Of a DNA stretch of 28,482 bases, positions 7,689 through 14,891 are shown in pieces (within the stretch, counting starts at the first letter, position 1; every line of letters starts with the position of its first letter). The DNA comes from a virus: the IMG/VR virus record IMGVR_UViG_3300021963_000515, positions 1 to 28,482 of that record; one strand, given 5' to 3'. The notes under the pieces were generated by a model, which saw only the letters and a program-made list of their open reading frames with translations, was not told the origin of the DNA and searched no databases. The position numbers and the translations under genes are program-made.

Positions 7689-8900
7689 ATGGGCCAATTC
7701 AAACCTATGGTCAAAATGATGACCACTGAGCCGACCGTTGAGTTAAAACTCAAAAAGGGCGGTCATGTGAACATGAAAAAAGGCGGCAAAGCCGAGGCTG
7801 GTCACAAGAAGATGGCCGATGGTGGTGGCGCTATGGGCGCATTGGCGGGTACTCCAGCCTTGATTGGCCGTCCCGCTGTGAATGCACCTGTTCGCGCCCC
7901 CGGCAAGCCTTCGATGGCCTCTCGTCGTAAGGCGATGGCCGCAAAGCCAGCAATGGCTCCCAAAGCACCAATTGGCAACCCTGCCATGCCTTCAACACCA
8001 ATGAAAAACGGTGGCGAGTCTAAGGCAACACACAAGGCTGAGATGTCGAAGATGAAGGGTCTTGAAAAAGAACTGAAGTCTCACGAGTCCAAGCCTGCCA
8101 GCAAAGGCCATAAAGGTCTTGCTACTGGTGGTGTTGCTCTTGGTCAAGGTGGCTACAAAAAGGGCGGCGATGTCAAGAAGTACGCTAAAGGCGGTGTGGC
8201 AGGCAATGGAGTTATTCCTGAGTCTGTTTCCGCAAAAGGCGCTGGCCCTTATCGCAATACTGAGATGCACACTGCTGAGTACACTGGCAAGTCCAGTGGC
8301 AAGACAGGCGGCGTGAAGAACGGTAACGGCGGTGGCTATGCGACTGGCGGCGTTGCGCTAGGCAATGGTGGCGGCTACAAAAAAGGTGGTGCCACAAAAA
8401 AAGCCTACGCGACGGGGGGTACTGTTGATTCAGGCAAACCCGTCGCGATGCCCCAAGGCTCTAAAAAGCCTCCAACACCAGTAAGCATCAATCGTCTGAC
8501 AGGTACTTACAAAAGCGGCGGCAAGGTAACCCCTGCCCAAGGCCGCTTGCAAGCAAACTTCAAAGCGGAGAACGCTACGGCCATGAAAGAGGCCAAGGCT
8601 GACACCAACTTGAAGTACAGCAAGTACCAAAAGATGGCTGATGGTGGGCCTACCTCTGGTCAGGGAACTATCACTGACCGTGAGCGTAAGACAATGCAAG
8701 ATTTGTCCAAAGGTGCATACGATGCTTCCAAAAAGCACAGTATGGAACTGGAAGACGCATTGAACCCACTGAGTATGGTGAAGGAACTTGCAGGTAAAGC
8801 GAAGGACTACTTCATGCCCAAGGGTGAAAGTGTGACCAAGACGAAAGAGTCTGTAACGGTCTCACCAGCACTTAAAAAGCGTGGCGGTGGCGCTTGTTGA
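7689..8900 (+). CDS. Lys/Gly-rich repeat protein, unknown function
   Basis: 403 residues, strongly basic and low in complexity, behind AAGGGGAGC. It is built from short repeats of the type Lys-Lys-Gly-Gly and ATGGVALG-GGYKKGG, with two clear long copies encoded near 8118-8170 and 8335-8392. The first third also has Ala/Pro/Met-rich stretches (IGRPAVNAPVRAPGKPS). The last part is more ordinary (MELEDALNPLSMVKELAGKA) and ends in Gly-Gly-Gly-Ala-Cys. Such a protein is probably disordered and could bind nucleic acid or polyanions, but this rests on charge alone. It lies among structural genes and ends at a second UUCG hairpin. No family recognised. Confidence 0.65.
   Translation: MGQFKPMVKMMTTEPTVELKLKKGGHVNMKKGGKAEAGHKKMADGGGAMGALAGTPALIGRPAVNAPVRAPGKPSMASRRKAMAAKPAMAPKAPIGNPAMPSTPMKNGGESKATHKAEMSKMKGLEKELKSHESKPASKGHKGLATGGVALGQGGYKKGGDVKKYAKGGVAGNGVIPESVSAKGAGPYRNTEMHTAEYTGKSSGKTGGVKNGNGGGYATGGVALGNGGGYKKGGATKKAYATGGTVDSGKPVAMPQGSKKPPTPVSINRLTGTYKSGGKVTPAQGRLQANFKAENATAMKEAKADTNLKYSKYQKMADGGPTSGQGTITDRERKTMQDLSKGAYDASKKHSMELEDALNPLSMVKELAGKAKDYFMPKGESVTKTKESVTVSPALKKRGGGAC
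8118..8392 (+). repeat. Two diverged copies of a Gly/Lys repeat unit
   Basis: Copies at about 8118-8170 and 8335-8392 both encode Ala-Thr-Gly-Gly-Val-Ala-Leu-Gly, then Gly-Tyr-Lys-Lys-Gly-Gly. They differ at many third codon positions, so the repeat is maintained at protein level rather than being a recent DNA duplication. Confidence 0.55.
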
Positions 8901-8905
8901 AAACG

Positions 8906-8927
8906 AGTGGGGGCTTCGGCCCCCGCT
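8906..8927 (+). terminator. UUCG hairpin, second copy
   Basis: AGTGGGGGC and GCCCCCGCT pair over 9 bp (one G-U) around TTCG, just after the stop at 8900. It is followed by TCTAATT rather than a T-run. It shares the core GGGGGCTTCGGCCCC with the hairpin at 7189-7208. Partial terminator or RNA-stabilising end are both possible. Confidence 0.6.
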
Positions 8928-8944
8928 TCTAATTGGAGAATTAA

Positions 8945-9229
8945 ATGTCAACATTGACGAATGTATTCGCGGCGCACGCTGATGCGACGGGAACAATTTA
9001 CGCTGGCGCAACAAATCTCGCTGGGTATCAGTTATTGACGGGCGGAACGGCTGGTGAAATTGTTTTTCGCGATGGTGGTGCATCTGGCACTGTGCGTTTG
9101 CGAGTAAACATTTCTGCCACACCGACTAACCCGTTTTCGACGCTGTTGCCGGGTAATGGGATTCGCTTCAGCACAAACATCCATGTCACCTTGCCTGCAA
9201 GTGCGGCAGTGACTATTTTCTGCGGTTGA
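8945..9229 (+). CDS. Small beta-rich structural protein, 94 aa
   Basis: Behind TTGGAGAA. It is Gly/Ala/Thr-rich with few charges and reads as a compact beta fold (YQLLTGGTAGEIVFRDGG, RLRVNISATPTNPFSTLLPG). The tail ends in VTIFCG. Its size and composition fit a decoration or head-tail accessory subunit. I cannot assign a family. It is followed without a gap by a small basic protein. Confidence 0.6.
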   Translation: MSTLTNVFAAHADATGTIYAGATNLAGYQLLTGGTAGEIVFRDGGASGTVRLRVNISATPTNPFSTLLPGNGIRFSTNIHVTLPASAAVTIFCG

Positions 9230-9231
9230 TC

Positions 9232-9417
9232 ATGTCAAAAAAACCGAAGGGCTTGTATGCCAACATCAATGCAAAGCGTGAAAGAATCGCTGAAGGCTCT
9301 GGCGAAAAGATGCGCCGAGTGGGTAGCAAAGGTGCGCCAACGGCTGGTGACTTTAAGCAATCGGCAAAAACCGCCAAAATGAAAACTGGCGGTTCTGCTA
9401 AAAATTCTTGCTGGTAA
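9232..9417 (+). CDS. Small basic protein, 61 aa
   Basis: ATG at 9232 lies 2 bases after the previous stop. An upstream TTG at 9226 is in frame but overlaps that stop, so the ATG is preferred. The protein is Lys/Arg-rich and hydrophilic (MSKKPKGLYANINAKRERIA), with a Lys-Thr-Gly-Gly motif and Cys-Trp at the end. Its start resembles small proteins that often precede DUF6321-like proteins in phages (recalled). Function unknown. Confidence 0.65.
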   Translation: MSKKPKGLYANINAKRERIAEGSGEKMRRVGSKGAPTAGDFKQSAKTAKMKTGGSAKNSCW

Positions 9418-9419
9418 TC

Positions 9420-9803
9420 ATGCCAAGCAAATCATCCTCCCAACACAAATTGATGGAAGCGGTTGCGCACAACCCTTCTTTTGCCAAAAAGGTAGGCATC
9501 CCTCAAAAGGTTGGCAAAGAGTTTGCCAAGGCTGATGAAGGTAAAAAATTCAAAGAAGGCGGGCCAAACCTTTCTGTTAGCCGTGGCGAAAAATTGCCAA
9601 CAAAACAAGGCGCAGGTCTTACACAAAAAGGTCGCGAGAAGTACAATCGAGAGACTGGTTCAAACCTCAAGGCTCCTCAACCTCAAGGTGGCTCACGCAA
9701 AGATTCATTTTGCGCAAGAATGAGCGGGATGGCAGGGCCAATGAAAGATGAAAAAGGTCAGCCAACTCGTAAGGCGGCGGCTTTAAACAGATGGAAATGT
9801 TGA
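9420..9803 (+). CDS. DUF6321-like basic protein
   Basis: About 127 residues from the ATG at 9420; an in-frame TTG at 9408 lies inside the previous gene and is less likely. The N-terminus (QHKLMEAVAHNPSFAKKVGI) and the pattern KVGKEFAKADEGKKF are familiar from small proteins of aquatic phages. The second half, GLTQKGREKYNRETGSNLK then DSFCARMSGM and a Trp-Lys-Cys end, matches my memory of DUF6321 proteins. Highly basic, no membrane segment. The paired Cys residues might form a metal or disulphide site. Role unknown; the position suggests a minor virion or DNA-associated protein. Confidence 0.7.
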   Translation: MPSKSSSQHKLMEAVAHNPSFAKKVGIPQKVGKEFAKADEGKKFKEGGPNLSVSRGEKLPTKQGAGLTQKGREKYNRETGSNLKAPQPQGGSRKDSFCARMSGMAGPMKDEKGQPTRKAAALNRWKC

Positions 9804-9804
9804 T

Positions 9805-10866
9805 ATGGCATACTCAGGAACTGTTGGTCAGACAGTCATCAATGTTCAGACATTGATTGATCACGGCGCTCGACGCTGTGGGAAACTCGCCGAAGAGTTG
9901 ACCTCTGAGCAGGTTCTGTCGGCACGCCAGTCGCTGTATTTTCTCTTGTCCGATCTGGGCAACCGAGGCATTCAATTTTGGACGATGACCAAGAAGGTCA
10001 TTGGCCTGACCCCTGACAAGTACATCTACGACCTGCCCAAGGGTTCTATTGACCTCTGGAACACGCTGTATCGCACGATGAGCCGTCCTAGTGGGTCATA
10101 CACCACTTCTGCTGGCGGAACGATTGCAAACGCGTATGACGGCGATGTAGACACCATTTGCACGCAGACATCGGCCAACGGCAACATCACGGTCAATTAC
10201 GGCACATCAAACCCCATCTACATTGGCTCCATCGGCTTGTTGCCTGCGGCCACTGGTACTTGGTCAATCATCTACGAATGGTCAGAAGACGGCGTGACAT
10301 GGGGCACATTGGTTGATCTTGGCACTGTTGCTGTTGTGAACAACGAGTGGATTTGGACTGACATCGAAGCAGGTCAGACTGTCCCCTACTACCGTTGCCG
10401 TGTCTATAACGGCACGACGCTGTCTGTGCGTGAGTTGTACTTTGGGAACAATTCGCTTGAGGTGCAGATGTCTTCGCTCAACCGTGACGACTACACCAAC
10501 CTGCCCAACAAAGATTTCACGGCCAATCAGCCGTACCAGTATTGGTACAACCGCCAGATTCCGAATCCGCAAATCTACATTTGGCCTGTGCCGTCAACTG
10601 CTTTTGTGCAAATGGTTTGCTGGTATTCGCGCCAGATCGAGGATGTCGGCTCTTTGACCGACGAGTTGGAAATTCCACAGCGTTGGTATGAGGCTGTGCA
10701 AATGATGCTGGCTCACAAGATGAGCCTCGAACTGCCTCAAGTTGCGATGGATCGCATCGGGTATCTGGAGAAGATGGCCGAGAAGCACCTCTACATTGCA
10801 GAGCAAGAAGAGCGCGACCGCTCACCAATTTACTGGGCACCGAACATTTCGGTGTACACAGCGTAA
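9805..10866 (+). CDS. Neck/adaptor-like virion protein with discoidin-like insert
   Basis: 353 residues. The N-terminal part (LIDHGARRCGKLAEELTSEQ, then ARQSLYFLLSDLGNRGIQFW) and the C-terminal helical part (IPQRWYEAVQMMLAHKMSLE, ending YWAPNISVY) resemble head-tail joining proteins of podovirus-like phages. Between them, at about residues 97-213, lies a beta-rich block with the pattern of an F5/8 type C (discoidin) domain: NAYDGDVDTICTQ, WSIIYEWSEDGVTW, then PYYRCRVYNG and LSVRELYFGN. Discoidin domains usually bind carbohydrate. This block looks like an insertion into the adaptor fold because the flanking parts are alpha-helical. It overlaps the next gene (TAATG). An alternative is a tail surface protein unrelated to true adaptors. 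Confidence 0.6.
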   Translation: MAYSGTVGQTVINVQTLIDHGARRCGKLAEELTSEQVLSARQSLYFLLSDLGNRGIQFWTMTKKVIGLTPDKYIYDLPKGSIDLWNTLYRTMSRPSGSYTTSAGGTIANAYDGDVDTICTQTSANGNITVNYGTSNPIYIGSIGLLPAATGTWSIIYEWSEDGVTWGTLVDLGTVAVVNNEWIWTDIEAGQTVPYYRCRVYNGTTLSVRELYFGNNSLEVQMSSLNRDDYTNLPNKDFTANQPYQYWYNRQIPNPQIYIWPVPSTAFVQMVCWYSRQIEDVGSLTDELEIPQRWYEAVQMMLAHKMSLELPQVAMDRIGYLEKMAEKHLYIAEQEERDRSPIYWAPNISVYTA

Positions 10867-11240
10867 TGCCAATCTTTCTTGACACAACAGGACTGACTTC
10901 GATTGCCATCGGCGTATGCGACCGATGCAAGATGAAACGCGCCTTTGTGCAATTGGGGCCAGACCCCAACTTCCCCGGCCTGCGGGTGTGCGACCAAGGG
11001 TGCAGGGATCAGTTTGACCCCTATCGCCTTGCCGCCCGCAAGACCGAGCGTATCAACCTGCGGTTTCCTCGTCCTGATGTACCTATCGGTGCTGGCGATA
11101 ACTACCTGATGACTGGCAGTCAATCGATGGATGGCACAAGCCAGTTCCAGATTTCGACTGAGCAGAACACACAGACGCCCACATTGACTGGCAACAAGGA
11201 TACGATTGCCCCGAATCCGCCCGACAATACGAGTACATAA
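10866..11240 (+). CDS. Zinc-ribbon-like small protein
   Basis: 124 residues, ATG overlapping the previous stop. Cys18-x2-Cys21 and Cys42-x3-Cys46 (VCDRCKMK and RVCDQGCRDQFDP) form a four-cysteine site that would bind Zn. The second pair has three residues between the cysteines rather than the usual two. The C-terminal half is Thr/Asn/Pro-rich and probably disordered. I recall similar short CxxC...CxxC proteins followed by a Trp or Asp-Pro motif in phage structural regions, with unknown roles. It probably acts with its neighbours in neck or tail assembly. Confidence 0.65.
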   Translation: MPIFLDTTGLTSIAIGVCDRCKMKRAFVQLGPDPNFPGLRVCDQGCRDQFDPYRLAARKTERINLRFPRPDVPIGAGDNYLMTGSQSMDGTSQFQISTEQNTQTPTLTGNKDTIAPNPPDNTST

Positions 11241-13544
11241 ATGTCAGCACAAGTCGCCATTACCCAACTGCCAGCCGCTGGTGCTATCACAGGCACCGAA
11301 GCGGTTCCTATCGTCCAAAATGGCGTGACCGTGCAGACAACGACGGGTGCAATCTCCGCATCGCCGTCGCAGGTGTACACATACCTGACGGTCAATCAAA
11401 CGCCTCAGTTGGCAAACAGCCGCTATGTTGGGGTGAGCAATGGCTTGTCAATCACTGACGGCGGAGCGCAGGGACTCTTCAATATCAGCACCACAGGCGC
11501 TTTATTGTCTTTGGTGAACTCTGGCACTGGCTTTCAGGTAAAAACCTCTTCTACGGCCATTACGAACCGTTCTATAGCGGTTACTGGCGCTGGCTTGGGG
11601 ATTACCAACGGTGACGGCATCGCAGGCAACCCAACAGTTGCTTTGGCGGGTCAAGTCCTTTCCTTGGCAAATTTGAGCGCCAATGGCCTGATGACCATCA
11701 CTTCTGGCGGTGTTTTGAACGCCACATCTATCACGGGCACGGCCAATCAAATTGGCATTGCAAATGGTGATGGCACTGGTGGTTCTCCAACAATTTCAAT
11801 TGTGGACAACGCGACGCTCCCCGGGACGGGTGGCGTGGTTATCCCCAAGGGCACGACTGGTCAACAGCCTGTAGGTGTCAGCGGCCAGTTTCGCTTTAAC
11901 ACCACCACAAACCGCTTTGAGGGCTACATCAGTGGCTCTTGGGTGAACATTGGCTCTGGCGACGGTACGGTGACCAATGTCAATGGCACGACCAACCAGA
12001 TCAGCGTTTTGAATGGCACAACGACGCCAATCATCAGCATCACGCCAAACCCGATAATCCCCGGCACCGCCAGCATCACCATGCCAATTGGCGGAACAGC
12101 ACAGCGCCCAACTGGCGTGAATGGTATGTTCCGCTACAACACCGATGTGGCGCTGTTTGAAGGCTACATCAACGGCTCGTGGCAAATTATTGCCGCTGGC
12201 ACTGGCGTTACTTCGGTGGCAACTGGTACTGGCTTGCAGGGTGGCCCAATTACCTCTACGGGCACCATTTCAATTTCTGACACCACTGTAGTTGCTGGCA
12301 CTTACGGCTCGTCATCCCAAGTCCCAAGTTACACGGTCAACGCTCAAGGTCAATTGACTGCGGCGGCAAATATTTCCATCTCCGCTACGGCTATCGGCGC
12401 TGTGACCTCTGTGTCTGGTACGGCTGGCGAAATTGACTCAACTGGCGGTCAGACCCCTGTTATTTCGTTGCCCAGCGCGTTGGTGTTTACCAGCAAGACA
12501 ATCACTGGTGGCGCTTTCAACATGGCTTCTGCCTCTGTTGTTTCAGACCAAGTAACCACCAACACTGCGGCTCAAACGCTGACCAACAAGACAATCAGCG
12601 GCGCGTCAAACACACTGACCAACATTGCCAATGGATCACTGACAAACAGTTCTTTGACCGTTGGCTCAACCAACATTGCACTGGGTGCAACAGCGTCAAC
12701 TTTGGGTGGCCTGACTTCGGTCGCCGTTACGCAAGACCCAACAACCAATTTGCAATTGGCGACCAAGCAGTATGTGGACAGTGTGGCCGCTGTAGGGTTG
12801 ACATTCCACCAGCCAGTGCAGGCGGCAACGACTCAGAGTCTTGCGGCGCAAACTGGCGGCACGGTCACCTACAACAACGGCGCGGCTGGCGTTGGAGCAA
12901 CCATCACTTTGTCTGTTGCGTTGACTGTTTTGGATGGCTACACGCTACTCAATACAAACCGCATTCTGGTCAAGGATGAGACCAACCAAGCCTACAACGG
13001 CATCTATACATGGGCGACTGGCGGAACGGTTCTGACTCGCGCTACAGACGCTGACACCTATGGTTCTGGCTCAAATCAACTTAGCCTGAACGATTATTTT
13101 TACACGCAAAATGGCACGGTCAACAAGGGAATTGCTTATGTTTTGAGCGCCCCAGTAGGCACAATTACATTTGGCACCTCCAACATTCAGTTTGCTGAAT
13201 TCAGCAGTTCACAGGTTTACACTGGAACTACGCCAATCAATGTTACTGGCACGGTAATTTCATTGACAACTGTTCCAGCCACCCTTGGTGGAACTGGGCA
13301 GTCTTCCTACGCGGTTGGTAATTTGCTGTATGCCTCTGGCACTACAGCATTGTCAAAATTGCCAATTGGCACAAACAGTCAGGTGTTGAAGTCAAATGGC
13401 ACAACCCCTTACTGGGATTTGAATCCGACATATTTGCCAGTTGTGTTGCATAGCGGATCATCGACAAACATCCCTGTTGGAAGTGGTTACCTGCCTGTCT
13501 TGTTACATGACGGCGTAACCATAGTCAATGTGGCTTTATTTTGA
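11241..13544 (+). CDS. Tail fibre protein, repeat-rich
   Basis: 767 residues, Thr/Ser/Gly/Asn-rich with very few charges. The start MSAQVAITQLPAAGAITGTE is a typical phage fibre N-terminus, probably the virion-attachment part. Two domain copies follow (nucleotides about 11815-11960 and 12055-12205), each with RPxGVxGxFRYNT, FEGYxxGSW and a Gly-rich end. After several NGxG repeats comes the fibre motif LATKQYVDS, then ILVKDETNQAYNGIYTW, a widespread fibre domain, and GGTGQSSYAVGNLLYASG. The C-terminus has two short related units (LPVVLHSGSS and LPVLLHDGVT). It would form a trimeric fibre that binds the host surface. The start lacks a good ribosome site and is probably coupled to the gene before it. 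Confidence 0.8.
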   Translation: MSAQVAITQLPAAGAITGTEAVPIVQNGVTVQTTTGAISASPSQVYTYLTVNQTPQLANSRYVGVSNGLSITDGGAQGLFNISTTGALLSLVNSGTGFQVKTSSTAITNRSIAVTGAGLGITNGDGIAGNPTVALAGQVLSLANLSANGLMTITSGGVLNATSITGTANQIGIANGDGTGGSPTISIVDNATLPGTGGVVIPKGTTGQQPVGVSGQFRFNTTTNRFEGYISGSWVNIGSGDGTVTNVNGTTNQISVLNGTTTPIISITPNPIIPGTASITMPIGGTAQRPTGVNGMFRYNTDVALFEGYINGSWQIIAAGTGVTSVATGTGLQGGPITSTGTISISDTTVVAGTYGSSSQVPSYTVNAQGQLTAAANISISATAIGAVTSVSGTAGEIDSTGGQTPVISLPSALVFTSKTITGGAFNMASASVVSDQVTTNTAAQTLTNKTISGASNTLTNIANGSLTNSSLTVGSTNIALGATASTLGGLTSVAVTQDPTTNLQLATKQYVDSVAAVGLTFHQPVQAATTQSLAAQTGGTVTYNNGAAGVGATITLSVALTVLDGYTLLNTNRILVKDETNQAYNGIYTWATGGTVLTRATDADTYGSGSNQLSLNDYFYTQNGTVNKGIAYVLSAPVGTITFGTSNIQFAEFSSSQVYTGTTPINVTGTVISLTTVPATLGGTGQSSYAVGNLLYASGTTALSKLPIGTNSQVLKSNGTTPYWDLNPTYLPVVLHSGSSTNIPVGSGYLPVLLHDGVTIVNVALF

Positions 13545-13554
13545 GGAATAGAAA

Positions 13555-13848
13555 ATGACGGCACGATACCCACTCGTAATTGCTGGTGTCACGATTGAAG
13601 AGATTCAAACTGGCGACACCTATAACTTGGATCAAGGAACCAGCCTTCCGCTGACCACTGGTGTCACTGGCGTCCTGCCAACGGCCAACGGCGGAACCAA
13701 TTTGTCGTCATTTACGGCAGATGGGGTGTTGTTTGCCTCAAGTACCAGTGTACTGGCTCAATCTGCAAACCTTTCTTATAATTCATCCACAAGCGTGCTG
13801 ACCGTTGGAACAGGCACAACTGGCGGTATCTCAGGAGGAACCTTCTAA
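13555..13848 (+). CDS. Short fibre-like protein, 97 aa
   Basis: Behind GAGGAATAG. The N-terminus (ARYPLVIAGVTIEEIQTGDT) looks like the base of a phage fibre. The middle has the ANGGTN repeat motif seen in the neighbouring fibres, and the end (VGTGTTGGISGGTF) closely resembles the end of the protein encoded at 21512-22741. It overlaps the next start (TAATG). It may be a separate short fibre or a fragment of a once longer fibre; the intact start and coupling favour a functional gene. Confidence 0.7.
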   Translation: MTARYPLVIAGVTIEEIQTGDTYNLDQGTSLPLTTGVTGVLPTANGGTNLSSFTADGVLFASSTSVLAQSANLSYNSSTSVLTVGTGTTGGISGGTF

Positions 13849-14495
13849 TGGCGGCTTTAAATTTCACCCCAATTTCGCTGTACTACAGCACCACTGCGGC
13901 GGCTGTTCCCTCTGCTGGAAATCTTGTTGCTGGAGAGTTGGCGCTTAACACTCTAGACGAGAAGTTGTACTTTAAGAACAGCGCAGGTGTTGTAAAGTTA
14001 TTGGCGTCAAACGCCGTCACAGCGCCCGTTACAACGATTTCTTTTGGCTCGACTGGCCTTACCCCTGCAACAGCAACTTCAGGCGCTGTAACGGTTGCTG
14101 GAACGCTTGCAATCGCAAACGGCGGTACTGGACAGACAACAGCAGGTGCGGCGTTCAATGCTTTGTCACCTATTACCACCACTGGTGACTTGATTCTAGG
14201 TAACGGCACAAACAGTGCAACTCGCCTTGGAATCGGCGCAAACGGTTACTTGCTGACCTCTAACGGCACAACAGCATCGTGGCAAGCGGCTCCAGCAGGA
14301 GGCGTAACAACTTTCAGCGCAGGAACTACTGGATTGACGCCTTCAACGGCAACTTCTGGTGCGGTCACCTTGGCTGGAACATTGGCGATTGCCAATGGCG
14401 GTACAGGTCAAACTTCTGCCTCTGCGGCGCTTACGGCGCTTGGCGGCATCAACACTGGTAAGTCCATCGCTATGGCGATGATTTTTGGATTATAA
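13848..14495 (+). CDS. Tail fibre-like protein with tandem repeat
   Basis: 215 residues, ATG overlapping the previous stop. The N-terminus carries a common fibre module (GNLVAGELALNTLDEKLYFK followed by NSAGVVK). It is followed by two copies of a unit of about 45 residues, each containing TGLTP-TATSGAVT-AGTLA then IANGGTGQT. Between them is a segment with SNGTTASW that also occurs near the end of the protein at 11241-13544 (SNGTTPYW). The shared parts suggest that fibre genes here exchange modules. The end is hydrophobic (AMAMIFGL). Confidence 0.75.
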   Translation: MAALNFTPISLYYSTTAAAVPSAGNLVAGELALNTLDEKLYFKNSAGVVKLLASNAVTAPVTTISFGSTGLTPATATSGAVTVAGTLAIANGGTGQTTAGAAFNALSPITTTGDLILGNGTNSATRLGIGANGYLLTSNGTTASWQAAPAGGVTTFSAGTTGLTPSTATSGAVTLAGTLAIANGGTGQTSASAALTALGGINTGKSIAMAMIFGL

Positions 14496-14504
14496 GGAGC
14501 AATC

Positions 14505-14879
14505 ATGGCAAACCCAAACATAGTCAATGTCACCTCGATTTACGGTAACACGACATATCTAATTCCTAGCACAACGAGCGCAACCGTATGGACTGCGTTG
14601 ACTCCTGCTGTTGGCACGGTCAATAAAATTGGCAACATTGTTGCGGCCAATGTAACGGCATCTGCCGTTGCGGTGACAGTGTCAATCAATAGCGCAGTCA
14701 GTGGTGGTGGTACGGCTTACGATATTGCCTACCAAATCAGTGTGCCAGCAAATGCATCACTCATCATCATGGACAAGACCACCAGCATTTATGTTGGCGA
14801 GGCTCAATCCATTGTGGTGACTGTTGGCACTGGTAGCGCAATTGAACTGACATCGTCTTACGAAGCAATCACATCCTGA
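14505..14879 (+). CDS. Small beta-rich virion protein, 124 aa
   Basis: Behind AAGGAGCAATC. Val/Thr/Ser/Ala-rich, with alternating strand patterns (VTASAVAVTVSINSAVSG, QSIVVTVGTGSAIELTSSY) and almost no charge. It reads as a beta sandwich, possibly an Ig-like or fibre-cap subunit. It lies within the adhesin region. No family recognised. Confidence 0.65.
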   Translation: MANPNIVNVTSIYGNTTYLIPSTTSATVWTALTPAVGTVNKIGNIVAANVTASAVAVTVSINSAVSGGGTAYDIAYQISVPANASLIIMDKTTSIYVGEAQSIVVTVGTGSAIELTSSYEAITS

Positions 14880-14891
14880 TAGGAGCGACTT

